This document shows, in pieces, positions 12,791-24,899 of a DNA stretch of 64,000 nt (positions within the stretch are counted from its first letter, which is position 1; each line of letters begins with the position of its first letter). The DNA is from Alentia gelatinosa. Lineage: Eukaryota; Annelida; Polychaeta; Phyllodocida; Polynoidae. The DNA lies in contig OX465590.1 of NCBI GenBank assembly GCA_950022655.1, positions 41,995,718 through 42,059,717 on the forward strand. The letters are read 5' to 3'. The translations under genes and the position numbers were made by a program. The notes beneath the pieces were generated by a model that was given only the letters and a program-made list of their open reading frames with translations, was not told the DNA's origin and ran no database searches.

Positions 12791-13274
12791 TTGCGACTGC
12801 AAATCATCTGATTTTGTCAGATTATGCCATTCAGCACCACCTGACGACTATTGGACGTATTCAGATACCGGCGACTATTTCAAGCCGGTTTGAATTAGTC
12901 TCTAGACGGGCAGCAATTTTCTGAAACGTTTTCAATCTGCACTTTTATTAGATTGGCAACCAACCCCTGTGTCCGACTTAGGGGTTGGTCTGTTCCGATC
13001 GCTTTTACTAATAGCCAGAGAGTTGGAACCAATTATCTCGAAGAAGGGTAGACCTTTGGGACATAGTGGAATATAAAATATGAATACTTACAAAGAAGCA
13101 TTATCAACCTAAGCTAATTGATAACAAAATCTAATTTCATGTTCTTTCTATCAAAATATACAAAAAAGAAAATAATAATATGAATAAGGGGCTTCGAGGG
13201 TACTACAATCTCCAACCACAATAGCCAGTTGGGACAGAGCCTACCAAGACAAAAGATCTGCTTGAAAATTGATT

Positions 13275-13390
13275 CACTCTTTGTCAAAGTCGTTGTTCTC
13301 CTACTCGTTTGGATGCTACGTGATATTTACTCGGCTGTCGCCTCGTTCATATCACGCATACCATAAACTCGTGGAGAACGAGAACTTTCA
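13275..13390. mobile_element. Fold-back hairpin with GGCTGTCGCCTC loop
   Basis: Arms GTTCTCCTACTCGTTT..ACGTGATAT and ATATCACG..AAACTCGTGGAGAAC pair around a loop at 13330-13345 reading ACTCGGCTGTCGCCTCG. It belongs to the hairpin set sharing this loop (see 27387, 32966, 54889). Confidence 0.6.
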
Positions 13391-13523
13391 CCAAAACTTG
13401 TTCATTTACTCACTACGTAATTTGAATATTTCCTATTTGCAAACGTGTTATTCCTATATACCCATTTCCGAACAATCTATAGTTACATACCGCTGCTAGG
13501 GGTGCAGTAATTATGAGTTATGT

Positions 13524-13590
13524 AGTGAGGGTGACGTTTTCGTACCAGGCTGACGTTTTCGTACCAGGCTGACGTTTTCGTACCAGGTTG
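13524..13590. repeat. Short tandem repeat, 19-bp unit x3
   Basis: Three copies of GACGTTTTCGTACCAGGCT. A single related unit in reverse orientation lies near 49265, in the related family L context. Confidence 0.85.
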
Positions 13591-13943
13591 ACCACGTGAT
13601 TTTTATGGACGATATGATTGACGAACGCACTGTATTAACAATGGCCCTGCTCCTCATTCACTAGTTCAAAGCTAACATAATTTTCTAAGAATAAGGGAGG
13701 AATAAGAATAATCGTTGAGATTGCAATCGTCCCGATTATGAAGACTGCAAAATGTAAACATCGCATATCGATGCCACTATGACGTCACCGCGACGATGTC
13801 GTATAGCAACACTCGTCGTTCCTCGGAAACCGGCGAGAAACCGGCGGGACGAAACCAAATCAGTTTTGGTTACTTGATAAGGGTAGTAATGGCTTCTTGT
13901 ACTATCATAGGTAAAGAAATAACCATTTTTATCGATATTTGAA

Positions 13944-14108
13944 GGTATTTATGAATAGGGAAACCAAGTACCGGTAATCAAAAGTTCAAAATTACTCTGT
14001 AATGCTCGGAAAAATTACTGCCCGCGGTCAAGGTCTTGGGCAGTAATTTTTCCGGGCCTTACCTCGTAACTTTGAACTTTTGCTCACCGGAACATAGTTT
14101 CCCTCTAA
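13944..14108. mobile_element. Fold-back element, family L
   Basis: A long imperfect palindrome: outer arms GGGAAACCAAGTACCGGT.. / ..CACCGGAACATAGTTTCCC, inner arms AAAAATTACTGCCC / GGGCAGTAATTTTTCC. Copies occur at 30244-30410, 32590-32750 and 48950-49130. It ends about 48 bp before exon 3. Confidence 0.75.
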
Positions 14109-14155
14109 TCACACACGGCCTGGTTCAATGTGTAATAGAAATATTTTTAAAACAG

Positions 14156-14306
14156 GTTCCTGCGGAAATATACCGACCATGCAGTACGGACACCAGTATG
14201 CCCCGAATACCGATACTACACTGCCACGTGACTACCCCTCAGCACCACCTGTCGACAACACCGGTCCACCTTCCCATGCATCGTACTCCCAGTCCCTCAC
14301 TCAAAA
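14156..14306 (+). CDS. Exon 3 of RTP-like gene: Pro/Tyr-rich segment
   Basis: The acceptor is AAAACAG at 14155 and the donor GTAAGT at 14307. The first two bases complete the glycine codon begun in exon 2 (G|GT). Forty-nine codons follow, including MQYGHQYAPNTDTTLPRDYP and PPVDNTGPPSHASYSQS, and it ends two bases into a codon. Composition is Pro, Ser, Tyr and Gln, so probably disordered. The phase-2 end is compatible with exon 4 (acceptor at 42272, completing AA|A, Lys) and equally with exon 5 directly (AA|C, Asn). The polypyrimidine tract is modest, which is the main weakness. Confidence 0.55.
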
Positions 14307-14348
14307 GTAAGTGCTACAGTTATCCACATCACTAAAGCGGGATTCACT

Positions 14349-14600
14349 GGGATTCATGTACCTCACAGGATGTTTGTCTGAGACAAAGCCTGCTGAGATT
14401 GTGTACCCTGTTAAGTGGGATCCACACGATGAGATTCATGTACCTCACAGGGTGTTTGTCTGAGACAAAACCTACTGAGATTGTGTACCCTGTTAAGTGG
14501 GATCCACACAATGAGATTCATGTACCTCACAGGGTGTTTGTCTGAGACAAAGCATGCTGAGATTGTGTACCCTGTTAAGCGGGATCTATGATCTCAATGA
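14349..14600. repeat. Tandem repeat, 82-bp unit x3 (family K)
   Basis: Units start at about 14349, 14431 and 14513 with GATTCATGTACCTCACAGG and carry GTGTTTGTCTGAGACAAA. Single units or fragments of the same family occur near 18730, 19140, 24955, 25130, 34130 and 34230 in both orientations. Confidence 0.85.
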
Positions 14601-14799
14601 TGTCATCTAGCGGGAATACTGTGTACTTTGCGCCCTAGTGGCTTTATTTGGACTGGAAAACAGAACACCACTTAAAGATTGTGAGATCTTATGAGAGGGG
14701 TGCACCAATAGAGTGATAATCGGGGAACTGTCACAGCTCTAGCCCTTTTTACGTGTGTATATATCATTACCCCTTTTCCCTGAAAAGAAGAGGGAGCCC

Positions 14800-15235
14800 G
14801 GAATAAAATTATATTGAATGTTATTAATAAGGATCAAATTTTGTCTTGATCTTATTGATATCTATTATCAATAAGGAGTTATCAATATGAATTATCAATA
14901 ATATATGAAATAATTGACTAATCGAGTAGTGAGTATATATAATTATATAAGATAATAAAACGTAAAGTAAAGGTTGGATGAAGGCAGATGAAGTTTTGTT
15001 GGTGTTGAATGTGTGCGTAAAAATTGATAATGTGTATTGTGTGAGAGTAGAGGTGAGAGTGAGGGAGGGAGCGGTGAAGGGGAAGCGCACGTGAGATGCG
15101 TAGTGCGGGGATGAGACGCCAGGGGGTGCAATGACTACTCCGGACCTTAGGCCATGGGTCACCAATGTTGTATGTGAAAAACTTCATGTCCGAGGTATAA
15201 TCATTGTATCACTACATCTTACAACACCACATTTT
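14800..15235 (-). repeat. Possible degenerate LTR-retrotransposon fragment
   Basis: On the minus strand ACAACA is followed by TTGGTGACCC at about 15157-15172. This resembles the end of a 5' LTR joined to a primer-binding site of gypsy-type elements. No gag or pol frames follow, and paired LTRs are not visible. Confidence 0.2.
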
Positions 15236-15360
15236 CAGTGAATTTTAATTGAATATAGGTGGCGACAATAGTTATGAAATGATCTGCAAATAATCTGGAG
15301 CAACGGTTTCGACCTCGGGTCGCTATTTTGCGATCTGCAATCTGCGATCTGCGATCTGCA

Positions 15361-15380
15361 ACGACCCCCCCCCCCCCCCC
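15361..15380. repeat. Poly-C tract
   Basis: A run of about 15-18 C, after three repeats of a GATCTGCAA/GATCTGCGA motif. Confidence 0.9.
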
Positions 15381-15839
15381 ACCTCGACAACTCTATATAC
15401 ATATCATATGTGCCACAGAAGATGCACTCTGAGACAATTTCGTGTAATATCATCCATTGCCCCTGAAGGACGATGTGGATCACGATTAAGATTTTTTAAA
15501 ACAAAACGGATTACTCATCAGGTATTGAGAATGCATCAAGGACCACGATAGGATCAATTCTTTTGTCGTTCTTAGTTTTAAAAAACAGGTCCCTGGTGAA
15601 TCCCCGGGCTTTTATAAACTTGCTTGAGAAAATTCCTGTGGGTGCCAATCATCACAACTCAGATTAGTGGATTGCGGTACCCCCAAAACTATTTTGAATC
15701 GAGTCTGCTGGTTGTACAATGCTTTACAATTGTATAACATCAGGGAGGTGTTTTTCAAAGAAAGCCCTCAAAAATAATCTTATTGTGGTCCTTGTCGCAT
15801 TCTCGTTACCTAAAGTGACCAGTCCTCACGAAAGACAGT

Positions 15840-16430
15840 CTTAAGCCTATAAGACAGCGACCCGACCATTGTGCCCGATCACACCTTTCCCCGACCAATT
15901 CGTCGGGTCGGGCAGAATCGAGTCGCTGTACGCACTTGACAGACCTGCTTTTAATCGGGTCGGGCATTACTTGCCTTGGGGTAATGACCGACTCTGCCCG
16001 ACCATAATCGTGTAGCTGTACGCACTTCACCGACTGTTCCCGATTCTGAGCAGGCCGTTTGAATAGCGATGCTACCTATCCCCTAGTCCGATTTACAAGT
16101 GCCTTATATCGATTTGTAGGGTAGAGAGGGGCAAAGATAAATGTGAAAACCGTTTCCCGATTTCTTAATTGGATCCGAAGTTATTTAACTTTGACTTATT
16201 TTCTATGATTCCACACCAGCGGCCCGTGGCTCACCCGGGCTCGGCTCCTGGCGGCTCTCTCTGATCTCAATCAGGTCGCTGTACAAGGTCATAAAATGGA
16301 AAGGTGTGATCGGGAAGCATTGCAAAGGGTATAAGACAGCAACATTCATGTTCCCGATTATAATCGGTGATCGGATCGGTGAGAATCTGTGGACAATGTT
16401 GCTGTCTTATGGGCTTTAGAAGACGATCAA
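15840..16430. mobile_element. MITE family H, complete copy
   Basis: Ends AAGCCTATAAGACAGCGAC and TTGCTGTCTTATGGGCTT form an inverted repeat about 590 bp apart. The interior has several CCCGA..TCGGG palindromes (for example around 15890 and 15955). Related copies lie at 25239-25785 and 48417-48720. There are no coding frames. Confidence 0.75.
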
Positions 16431-16882
16431 GAAAATATCTTTATTTTGATTGCTTTAGAAAATCTAAATCGTGATCCACATCGTCCATAGTCCTGCCGTA
16501 CCACTATTATCGGTCTTATTGGAAGACAATCCCACGGAACAGTATTTTGGTTACCAGAAATGAAACAATTTGGCTATTTTCAGCAGAAAATGGCTGCCTA
16601 AAGTGTCACTGGATGACAATTTTGTATTTTTCTGTGCATCAATCTATCATAGAGGTACAAAAATGTCTTAATCGTAAAATGGCAATGCATTGACTTGCAC
16701 TAAGATTTCTCCTCCACTAGAATTATGTTCACCAAAGACAAATCCTGATTGCGCTATCTTAAAATTCTATCAGATTGGTTGTCCACAAAGATGTGTCTTC
16801 CACTGAGATCAGAAAGGCTTGAACGATGAAGATTTAAACGACAATGTACAACACAACCACATCGAGATCATTTCCAGTATCG

Positions 16883-17090
16883 TCCATAGACCGTATTGGG
16901 GTATTCCATAATTCAGTCCGTTTACAGGATCCGGTGTTACCTGTTTACCGTCGTTGTATGGAGATAGACCCTTGACCTATTTCCCACAATTATTGCAGTT
17001 TAATCCGTTGGGAAAAGGTAGAATCGGGAACAGCCGTCGGGTCGGTGTCTTATAGGCTTCAGGGAGTTTAGTAGCGTCTGGAGGGTCTAT
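16883..17090 (+). repeat. Interspersed repeat family V, internally deleted
   Basis: Shares ACCGTCGTTGTATGGAGATA and neighbouring sequence with 53015-53350 and, in reverse, with 18775-19140. Confidence 0.6.
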
Positions 17091-17091
17091 G

Positions 17092-17276
17092 GTTATTATC
17101 CTACCCTTAATATAAAATCCCATAGGCTTAACATTGAGTTTCCGTATGCCACGCTGACTGGCATATGGAGTTTTATACGCCACTAGTGGCATTCAGAATT
17201 TTTATCACATAATATTCCAAAATCGAGGAGACAGGGTAGGATAAAATCAAAACCTGATTCTTTTTAACTCTTTAAC
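17092..17276 (+). mobile_element. Family B element, left half
   Basis: TATCCTACCCTTAATATAAA at the left and GGGTAGGATA at the right, with the internal palindrome CCGTATGCCACGC / GCATATGGAG. Complete two-part copies lie at 22856, 32752, 36742 and 54672; another half copy is at 59833, reversed. Confidence 0.7.
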
Positions 17277-17757
17277 CTCCCAGGGCCAACCTTTCTATGG
17301 TCGGCAGCGGGATGATCACTACAGATGATTCTGGGAGGTGTTTTAGAAACTAAGAATGAAAATATTAGTAAGACTACATTAGGACCTACCACAGCGATAT
17401 CAACTAAATTATCCATGTCAGTTCGTATTTTAAACGCGGTCGCCAGAAATCCAAATCATCTTTCACAGTTTTCATATTCCTATTTCTCCTTTCGTATGGG
17501 AGAACATTTTGCTACGTACGATCAATTTGATATCGCAATGGATCGAAAAAAGGTAAAAGTAGTCGCCTTCTCAACAACTCAAATTTCTTGTAGGACTGTC
17601 TCACGAAAAGACGGATCACTTTAGGTAACGAGAATGTCAGGAAGACCACGATAAGGCCACTAAAAAAAATGTTTCTCATCACCAAGCCATGAAAAATATG
17701 ACGAGGGCGCTTCTTTTTTTTGTTTTTTGTTTTGCTACATCAAAGATGGCAGACATA
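17277..17757. other. No gene recognised
   Basis: The stretch has an open frame of about 99 codons at 17325-17624 but no splice or family support, and flanks that resemble repeat DNA near 15540 ('accacgata'). Confidence 0.4.
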
Positions 17758-18015
17758 CAGTAAAACCCCGCATAAGCGGATACCCTCCGATCTGGGCCAA
17801 AGTGGCTGCTTACGTGGGGTGTCTGCTTACGCGGGGTTTCCAGATTTTTACTGGCTATACATTTAATGCATCCCTGACATCAGGGGCTTCAATTTGATAC
17901 GAAATACACATACCTTTCATAATTTCTATCGAGGTTCATCTATTTAAAAAAAAGCCACAAAAAAACAACACTTCTAAAATCATTTTTTCTGATCCGCGCG
18001 GTGATGAGAAACAAG
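17758..18015 (+). mobile_element. Tigger/pogo-like MITE family O, one end preserved
   Basis: The left end CAGTAAAACCCCGCATAAGC follows TA. The segment up to 'gatgagaaacaag' recurs in reverse at 45233-45475. The right inverted end is not clear. Confidence 0.55.
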
Positions 18016-18774
18016 TTGGGTTTTTTTGAGTGGCCTAAGATCGATTTTTCTATCGTTCTTTCTTTTAAAAGCACCTCCCAGGTGTAACTCCTACTTATTG
18101 CCGGTCGTTGTGCAATATCAGCCCACCACCTTGTGATGTATAAGCCGTGGTTGTAGTTGTAAAATCTCACCTGATGTCAGGTGACCGCCGCGCCACGTGG
18201 CCGAGTGAGTCAGCATCCCAGACGCAGACGCCCGCGTCTCAGCGTCCATTTGCCGAGTCAACCTGGAAGTAGGCGGCGCTTCGAACCACCTCCGCGGCCA
18301 TCTTGACAAGGAAGCTATGCAGTGCTAGGCCTATGGAGAAGTCAAACATTCATTTCTGCTATTATTAAATATGTGGGATTGTGTTACGTAACGTTCAAGT
18401 CAATCTTTCGACAAAACCAGAGCACCCTGGAAGTTTCAGATCAAATGATTACGTAATGGCCTCAGTTCAGCCTCCGAATGCGATGTCGAAACAACGATTT
18501 TCTTCGAGTTGGCACAATTAAATCAAGTCAGGATAATGTAAATTTTACACTCTGACAGCGCTTTGTATTCACCAGCAAGATGGCGGAAATCTTCGTTGTT
18601 AAGGGAATTCTGGGGGTATTTCAAACCGGAAGTTGCCAGATGACTCGGCGAATCCATCAGTCCAGGAGATGTGGGGTGATTTTATCGTGAAGGGGTACAA
18701 AAGATCTGATGGTTGTTTTTGAAGTGGGATTCACACGATGGGAGTCTTGTACCTCACAGGGTGTTTGTCTGAAA
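18016..18774. other. No gene recognised
   Basis: Moderately GC-rich sequence (18180-18310) with short open frames but no recognised domain and no convincing exon boundaries. Confidence 0.4.
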
Positions 18775-19140
18775 CAGTTACCCCTAACAAGGAACAGAAT
18801 CTCATAGAGCCTCCAGAGGTTACTAAACTCCCTATTATCGCCCCGGGTGAATAAAAGTTCCGCTCCCGACAGACTGGCCACACTTCGACCGCATGAGCCA
18901 CAGTTTTCTGATTTATAATTGGAGAAACTGAATATAATTTCGGATATACAAGTAGAAATAGCTGAAATTTCCTTTTCTCACATCAGAATTTCAATTCGAA
19001 GATTTCTGAAAACGGTTAAACCGCATTAATTCTGGATTACGGGCCAAGGGTCTGTCACTTTACAATGTCGGCAAGCGGCGAACACCGGAACTTGTAAACA
19101 GACTGAATTTTGGGATACCTCAATAGGGTCTATGAGATTT
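18775..19140 (-). repeat. Interspersed repeat family V, reversed copy
   Basis: On the minus strand this matches 53015-53350: a shared 'aaccacagttttctga' type segment, the CCCGGGGCGATAATAGGGAG segment near 18835, and the Leu/Tyr-encoding 'agcctctggaggc' block. Confidence 0.65.
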
Positions 19141-19532
19141 TGAACCCTGTGAGGTACATGAATCACACCGTGTGAATTCCTGTTAAAACAGAAAAGCACG
19201 TAAAAAAACATTGTTGTTGTCATGATTTGTGAAAGTGCCATTATCAAATTGCCTCTATTATAAGATTGACTGCCATTATCAAATTGACTATTTGATAATT
19301 AGCCTGATAAATACCTTCATTTTAGCCATAGGCGTATTCATATAAGGCGCTCATATATAATATATCCGGTCCAAGGGCAGCATGGCAGCCTCCAATAACT
19401 CAACACTGCCCATGAAGAATGCGTTAACCGATCTATGGTACTGTAGTTCTAGCTTCTGATACTAGAGGCGTAGAAGAGGTTTACCTATATAGCGTAGTTT
19501 AGCAACAAACCCGTGCCTACGCTGAGCTACGA

Positions 19533-19948
19533 TATAGGGGCAGAGGAGGTGTGAAGCGCAGCGCCCCCTATCGTTTTGGCATGGTCTCAAATGACAGCTA
19601 AATGGAGATTCCTATACAAAAATAGGCTAACTAGTAACAGCTACTACATACAAACTGTGAGAGCTCTATCAAAAATCTTTTCAGATATTGATAGAGTGAT
19701 ATCTAATGTACTCCAAACGACAATAGAGCACAATAGAGCTCCACGTGTTATGGCTGTTAGGTGGTGTGGAATACAGCCTTATTTCTCATAGGCTATGGCT
19801 TACAAGCCTCACACAGTCCATTGTCAAGAGCTCCTTCCCCTCTGCTTGCAGGTTTGAAAGTGGCGCCTTGAACTCTGCCGCGATAGCATATATGAGTTGG
19901 GTCCCTACAGGGGGCGCTGCGCTTCACACCTCCTCTGATATAGGGGTT
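19533..19948. mobile_element. TIR element, family FF
   Basis: Inverted ends GAGGTGTGAAGCGCAGCGCC and GGCGCTGCGCTTCACACCTC, extended by GATATAGGGG on both outer sides, with about 330 bp between. There is no transposase frame. Confidence 0.75.
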
Positions 19949-19989
19949 TCTCGGGTTTCGGAATCACCTGACTGCTTGGGACAGTTTAA

Positions 19990-20025
19990 AGGCATATCCT
20001 GCAATTCACAGTGGCGCCACTTTGC
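19990..20025 (-). mobile_element. Family A fragment, reversed 3' end
   Basis: TTTAAAGGCATATCCTGCAA followed by CACAGTGGCGCCAC equals the reversed right end of the 520-bp family A MITE, again at a TTAA site. What follows (20030-20170) is shared in part with 56755-56820. Confidence 0.6.
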
Positions 20026-20089
20026 CAGGGGTGTGTTTGGCTGCAGGCATTGCATATCCAAGTAGATAATGTGCGACACCGACCTCTTG

Positions 20090-20160
20090 GTCCAGGGTGC
20101 TGGTGGGTGCCGAGTTAAAATCAGTGGTGAACGGGCGGTGCTTGGTTCAAACCCAAGACA
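20090..20160 (+). repeat. Possible tRNA-like / SINE-like segment
   Basis: The B-box-like GGTTCAAACCC at about 20142-20152 follows an A-box-like TGGTGGGTGCC. It does not fold as a clean tRNA. The upstream flank recurs near 56760-56820. Confidence 0.25.
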
Positions 20161-20452
20161 AGGGCCAATTTTGTTGGTTCTTTTTCAATTTAGAAAAATG
20201 TCGTTTCTTATTATTCATTGGAGAATAAATGTATTATATTCATATACTTGTTAGAAGTTCTGAAGGATACTATTCAAGCCGGCACAATAAATATATTATG
20301 GTTGGTTAGACTACCAGCATCCGAAGGGACACCTATTGAGATGTCCTTCCAAAAGGAGGGTTTTCAGCATCGAGTTCAGTGTTATCAAACAGCCTGATAG
20401 GACATTTCAAGTCTCCTTCCTTCTCCCTGTTCCTTGAAAGGACAACCCTTAA

Positions 20453-20870
20453 AGCCTGCCCCCACCTACCACGATTCTGGTCCCGATTGGCCTTACTACG
20501 GCCTTCCCGACACCATTCCGATTGTAGCATGAGGTCTGGCAAAATCGTGGTAGGTGGAACAGGTTTCTGCGATTCCGTCTACAACAGCTCACGATAGGCT
20601 GCGATGAAAACACCAATTGTAGAGGTCCCGATAATTTCCAACATGTTGGAAATTTCGTAGCCTGTCGTAGGGTATTGTAGCAGCCGCTTGTTTCGTCTTG
20701 GAGCTATCGTGACCATGGTTTATGTTATTGGTCCTCCCGAGGCGTTGCCACGCTCTACGATTTCAAACTGTTGGACCTATTGGGGACCTCCCGATAGGTC
20801 ACGATTTCCTCATTTCAAATCGTAGCGATCGGGAAGTATGTCGTGGCCTATCATGGTAGGTGGGGGTCCC
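20453..20870. mobile_element. MITE family F, complete copy
   Basis: Inverted ends GCCCCCACCTACCACGATT and CATGGTAGGTGGGGGTCCC bracket about 418 bp with a TTCCAACATGTTGGAA palindrome at the centre. A second copy in reverse lies at 33217-33604. Confidence 0.8.
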
Positions 20871-21316
20871 CTCTTATTCATTAAAGGTGGAGTGTCCTAT
20901 GACTGCCCTAGGACTATCATATGGCAGTCTATGAAACAACGGTCGCCAGGTCTTGTGACACCAGTTTTTAAAAAAAAGAATTATTTTAATTTAGCAACAA
21001 AGCAGACACTTTTTTCCGAGGAAAAATCTTCCACTCTAGGTATAGTAGATATACACTGGCAACCAGAGCCACACAAAGTTGGCTCTGGTTGGGTTAAATC
21101 CAGAGGTCGCCCTAACCCTAGGCTGGTTTCCACCTGTGTAGTAGTTAGACCTTTAAGCCTGTGATATGCCATCTAGTGAATCTTAGCCATACTACAGGGC
21201 AGGAAATGTCTGTTACTCTCCGGCCAGACCTTTTGTACTGCTTGGAGAGTGTTTTATTTACTAACTTCGAAGCCAATTTACTATTTTGTTATTTCCTTTT
21301 TGGGTGTATTCTTTAA

Positions 21317-21836
21317 AGGCTTATCGGACAATTTGGCTTGAAAATTAAAACCCATGTCAATTTCCTGAAAATTTAATATGATGATATCCAAGTGTTGTGG
21401 AACACATATCTAACTTAAAAATCGGGGGTTACCGTGCTAGATTTTGATTTATAGATCAATATGATGATAATTTTATATAAGAATGAATAGAAATTTTAAA
21501 AAGTATTTTTTCAAATAGTAAAACCCATGTCATTTCCCTCAGATTTTCACAGAATATAGAACATATATAGTACTACTTATTTATGTTTAAAAAATCATAG
21601 CTCACCGTGTTTGTTTTTGAAAGAATTGAAGAAAACCATATTTTTCAGTAAATTTCCTATGCAAATCAAGCAAATGCAAATTGGCTTATTTTACCTATTA
21701 AGATTGGATAAACTGGACAAAATGTTAAATTTACTCATGTAGAATTAGAATGAATCCCAAGAAACCAGTTTTGACAAATAATTGTTATTATTTAAAAATC
21801 ACCAGGTGGCGCCACTGTGAATTGTAGGATATGCCT
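21317..21836 (+). mobile_element. TTAA MITE family A, complete (520 bp)
   Basis: Ends AGGCTTATCGGACAATTTGG and ATTGTAGGATATGCCT, flanked on both sides by TTAA (21313-21316 and 21837-21840). This is a piggyBac-type target. The body is almost identical to 28781-29300 and contains CACCAGGTGGCGCCAC near the right end. There is no coding capacity. Confidence 0.85.
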
Positions 21837-22127
21837 TTAAATACAATAAACATAATGCTAGGACCCCTTATCAATTTGTTGAGCTATGAATACTTCCTAA
21901 TAAGTAGTTCTTCTTTTAAAACCTGGTTTGAGGCGCACCCCGACTGATCCCGTGTGTGATTTAAGCCGACCAACCCCTATATCGTACCAGGGGTTGGTTG
22001 CCAAACTATAGTACATGTACATACAGCTGTAAATAGACATCTAGATATTGTCTTTCGTGATAATCACGAGGTGGCGCCACCACCTAGTAAACTTGACAAG
22101 GCCTGACTGTGAAACCACCACTCACTA

Positions 22128-22790
22128 TAAGCCTTGCAACCATATTGGGGTCTGAAAACTAGTTATTTTTTACTTATTATACAAAAGTTCCCATAATTTA
22201 GGCTGTAAAAAAGATATAGATTTACAAAATGTACCATATTAAACCAGAGATTATGGGCTTTATTGTCATACATATTTTGAATTTATTGAGGTAATTTATC
22301 TGTTTTCATTTTTGACACTTTTTCTCTGAAATCATGCTAAAAGTTAGGCAAAATGTTGGACTTCTAGAATATGAGTGACGATTCCATAGAATCCCATATG
22401 GAAGTTTAATCAAGTAGAGATTTCTTTGAGGATAATTTTGATACCTTAACTTTTATTGTACTCATAGTAGACGTAAAAATGGACTCTTTTGCTATCAAAA
22501 TAGAAAAGTAGCAAAAGGCCCCTTTTTGTGATATGCGCCATATGTTATAGCATTGTCATGGTAGGCAGAGAATGGAGAAGTAAGTCTTGGTTGGAAATGG
22601 TGCAATATTTCTACATTATAATTTCAGACAATGTTTTTCCTTTAGTTATTATTTACAAACAAATGCTTCCTTAAACTAATTAGATATGCAGCACATGTCA
22701 ATCTATAAGACGTCGTAGGTAAACACTATTTGAATCAGGATCCCACCTTAGTCCCTAATATGTCTTCCTGACCTATAGTCTCGGGTTAAC
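22128..22790 (+). repeat. Interspersed repeat family W
   Basis: About 650 bp of AT-rich sequence that recurs in reverse at 34258-34772 with internal deletions. Shared landmarks are GCAACCATATTG.., AACCAGAGATTATGGGCTTT, ATTTACAAACAAATGCTT and GGTGGGATCC-type ends. Confidence 0.75.
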
Positions 22791-22855
22791 CGCAGATATA
22801 AACAGGGCGTGAAACCATCAGGAACTGTAGATGATGATATTCACATTTAAAGGTT

Positions 22856-23175
22856 TATCCTACACCTAATATAAAATCCCATAGGCTTAACATTGAGATT
22901 CCGTATGCCACGCTGACTGGCATACGGACGTTTGTATACTACTAGGGGCATACGGAATTTTGATGATTTTCATTCATGATTTTGATATTAAAATATTGTA
23001 GAGAGGGGTAGGATAAAATCAAAACCTGAATCGTTTTAATCTGGTCTCCCGTATGCCACTCCTGGCGTTTGGTTCCGGATACCACTCGGCTCCGCCTCGT
23101 GAAATCACTACGCCAAACGCCAGTCGTGGCATACGGGAGCCAAGATTAAAACTCATCCGGTTTTACGGTAGTATC
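22856..23175 (+). mobile_element. Family B composite hairpin element
   Basis: First part from TATCCTACACCTAATATAAA to GGGGTAGGATA; second part a hairpin with arms GTCTCCCGTATGCCACTCC and CGTGGCATACGGGAGCC around the loop CACTCGGCTCCGCCTCGTG (23084-23099). Confidence 0.75.
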
Positions 23176-23280
23176 CCACAATACACAGTGGCGCCACTGG
23201 AAGATCTTCAAAAATTGAAAATTATCGATTGTATCCAGTTCCTTTGACTTATTATGATACCAAATAAGGGAAAATATAAA

Positions 23281-23656
23281 AGCCGGGCCCCCACCTACCA
23301 TGATGGTCTACGACATACTTCCTGATGGATACGATTTGAAATTCCCAAATCGTGAACCAGGCACGATGTGGGTCAACTTTATTCAACACTCAAAGGATGA
23401 TCCCACCAACACGATGGCTTTGTCGTGATATATCTTGTAATATCTGACAGTGTCGTGAAATGTCGTACCTCCGTTGTCGCAAAATTTAGCCGTGCGATCT
23501 TGTGTGTATGTTTTGGTGCTCCAACACCACAACACCTCAAGACACATCGCGATAAATAGGCACGCGATTATTCCAACCTAGCCCAATTTAGCAAGACAAC
23601 TAAATCGTGACCAATCTCGCTATATCTTGTGTGTCGGTGGAATCAGCATTTTATGG
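23281..23656. mobile_element. Mosaic of family F left end and family BB segment
   Basis: Starts with GGCCCCCACCTACCATGATG (family F end), then continues from about 23400 with sequence shared with 41040-41318, ending in GTCGGTGGAATCAGCA. It looks like one element inserted in, or recombined with, another. Confidence 0.5.
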
Positions 23657-24036
23657 ACGACCTTATGGACGGCTAATATTGTTTTAGCGAACAGACTCAA
23701 ATATCATCAAACAATACCCCTTGTGCAAGGTACAGGTAAGGGTCTTCATGTACGATCCTAGATTATTAAACGGGTCCCTGGCAAATAAGCTATTCATGCA
23801 AATACATGTCCTGTAATGGGCCCAATAGCATTGTTAAAGATGAGGTTAACATGACCTATGCTACTGCTCATAACTTCACAATGGAAGTGAACCATCCATA
23901 AAATATGTACGCAGAATTTGAGAAATTTTGGCCACCCCCTCTCTCAATCTTTTACACAAGAGTATAAAGAGAGAGCATACACAAAAATTTCAAAATTTTT
24001 ACCTCCGAGGGCGTACGTATAGACCCCCAAAGGCCT

Positions 24037-24395
24037 ATAGGGAGCCAAAGTGAACCCGCTAAAACGGCAGATACCCGTATTTAAAACACCATTTCCGGAG
24101 GCCAGTAAGAATGAGGCTTAGTGCTAAACCTATGGGGGTTCAAGGCTAGAATTTTGTTATTGGTCTCGTTTGTTACTATTGGAGTGTAGTTTACTACTAC
24201 AATCGTCTCCGAATAAGTCTGTCTCAAAGCTACGATGACAGTTGCTAAGTTCATCAAAATTATGGATCTAAAAGATTGGAGAACGACACATATAATCTCG
24301 AATCTACATAGTGAAAGTACTGAGCACCTATATCCGGAAATGGTGATTTGTGAACGGGTATCTGGGTTTCAGCGGGTTCACTTTGGCTCCCTATG
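24037..24395. mobile_element. TIR element, family DD
   Basis: Long inverted ends (about 60 bp): AGGGAGCCAAAGTGAACCCG at the left and CGGGTTCACTTTGGCTCCCT at the right, extended inward by CACCATTTCCGGA / TCCGGAAATGGTG. The centre is about 230 bp. Confidence 0.8.
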
Positions 24396-24599
24396 TCATG
24401 GCTGTTGCTATCACACTGTCTCTAGGGTGTAATTTTACGGAGTGGAATTTTTCTACTTGAACTGATGTGTGCCCGGCAGACAGTGACAGGAGACTCCTAG
24501 GGCCACTCCTAAAGTCACCACTGTAGTTTCCCTGGGGTTTCCTGTGACTGGTATGTCTATGTGTGAAACACCAAATCCACTGAAGCGCCAAATCCACTA

Positions 24600-24875
24600 A
24601 GGCCGGATGCCCATCTACCGATCTAGGGTTGAACGATTAGTTCCCAAATCGTATAGGAGTCGGTCACTTTGTCGCAGGCAAATTACGTAACCCCTCGCTC
24701 GACTCGCACAATGATAAAATCGGTGTATGGTCCACTAATCGCTGGGGAGGGCAAAAACCAAGAAAACCGAGTGTTCACTAATCGCTGGGTAGCCTTGCCT
24801 ATCTGTCCTACATCTACCGACTCCGTTAGGATGGCTTGGCTGAGACAAATTGAGATGGGTATTGGGCATGACTTT
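24600..24875 (+). mobile_element. MITE family I, left part
   Basis: Starts GGCCGGATGCCCATCTACCG and runs to CTTGGCTGAGACAAATT; the right end is missing. Complete copy at 26017-26334. Confidence 0.7.
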
Positions 24876-24899
24876 CACCTTAGTGGATCTGAACAATCG

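Noticed and set aside
14800..15235. LTR retrotransposon
   Set aside because: Only a primer-binding-site-like TTGGTGACCC is present; no paired LTR or gag/pol frame, so kept only as a low-confidence repeat.
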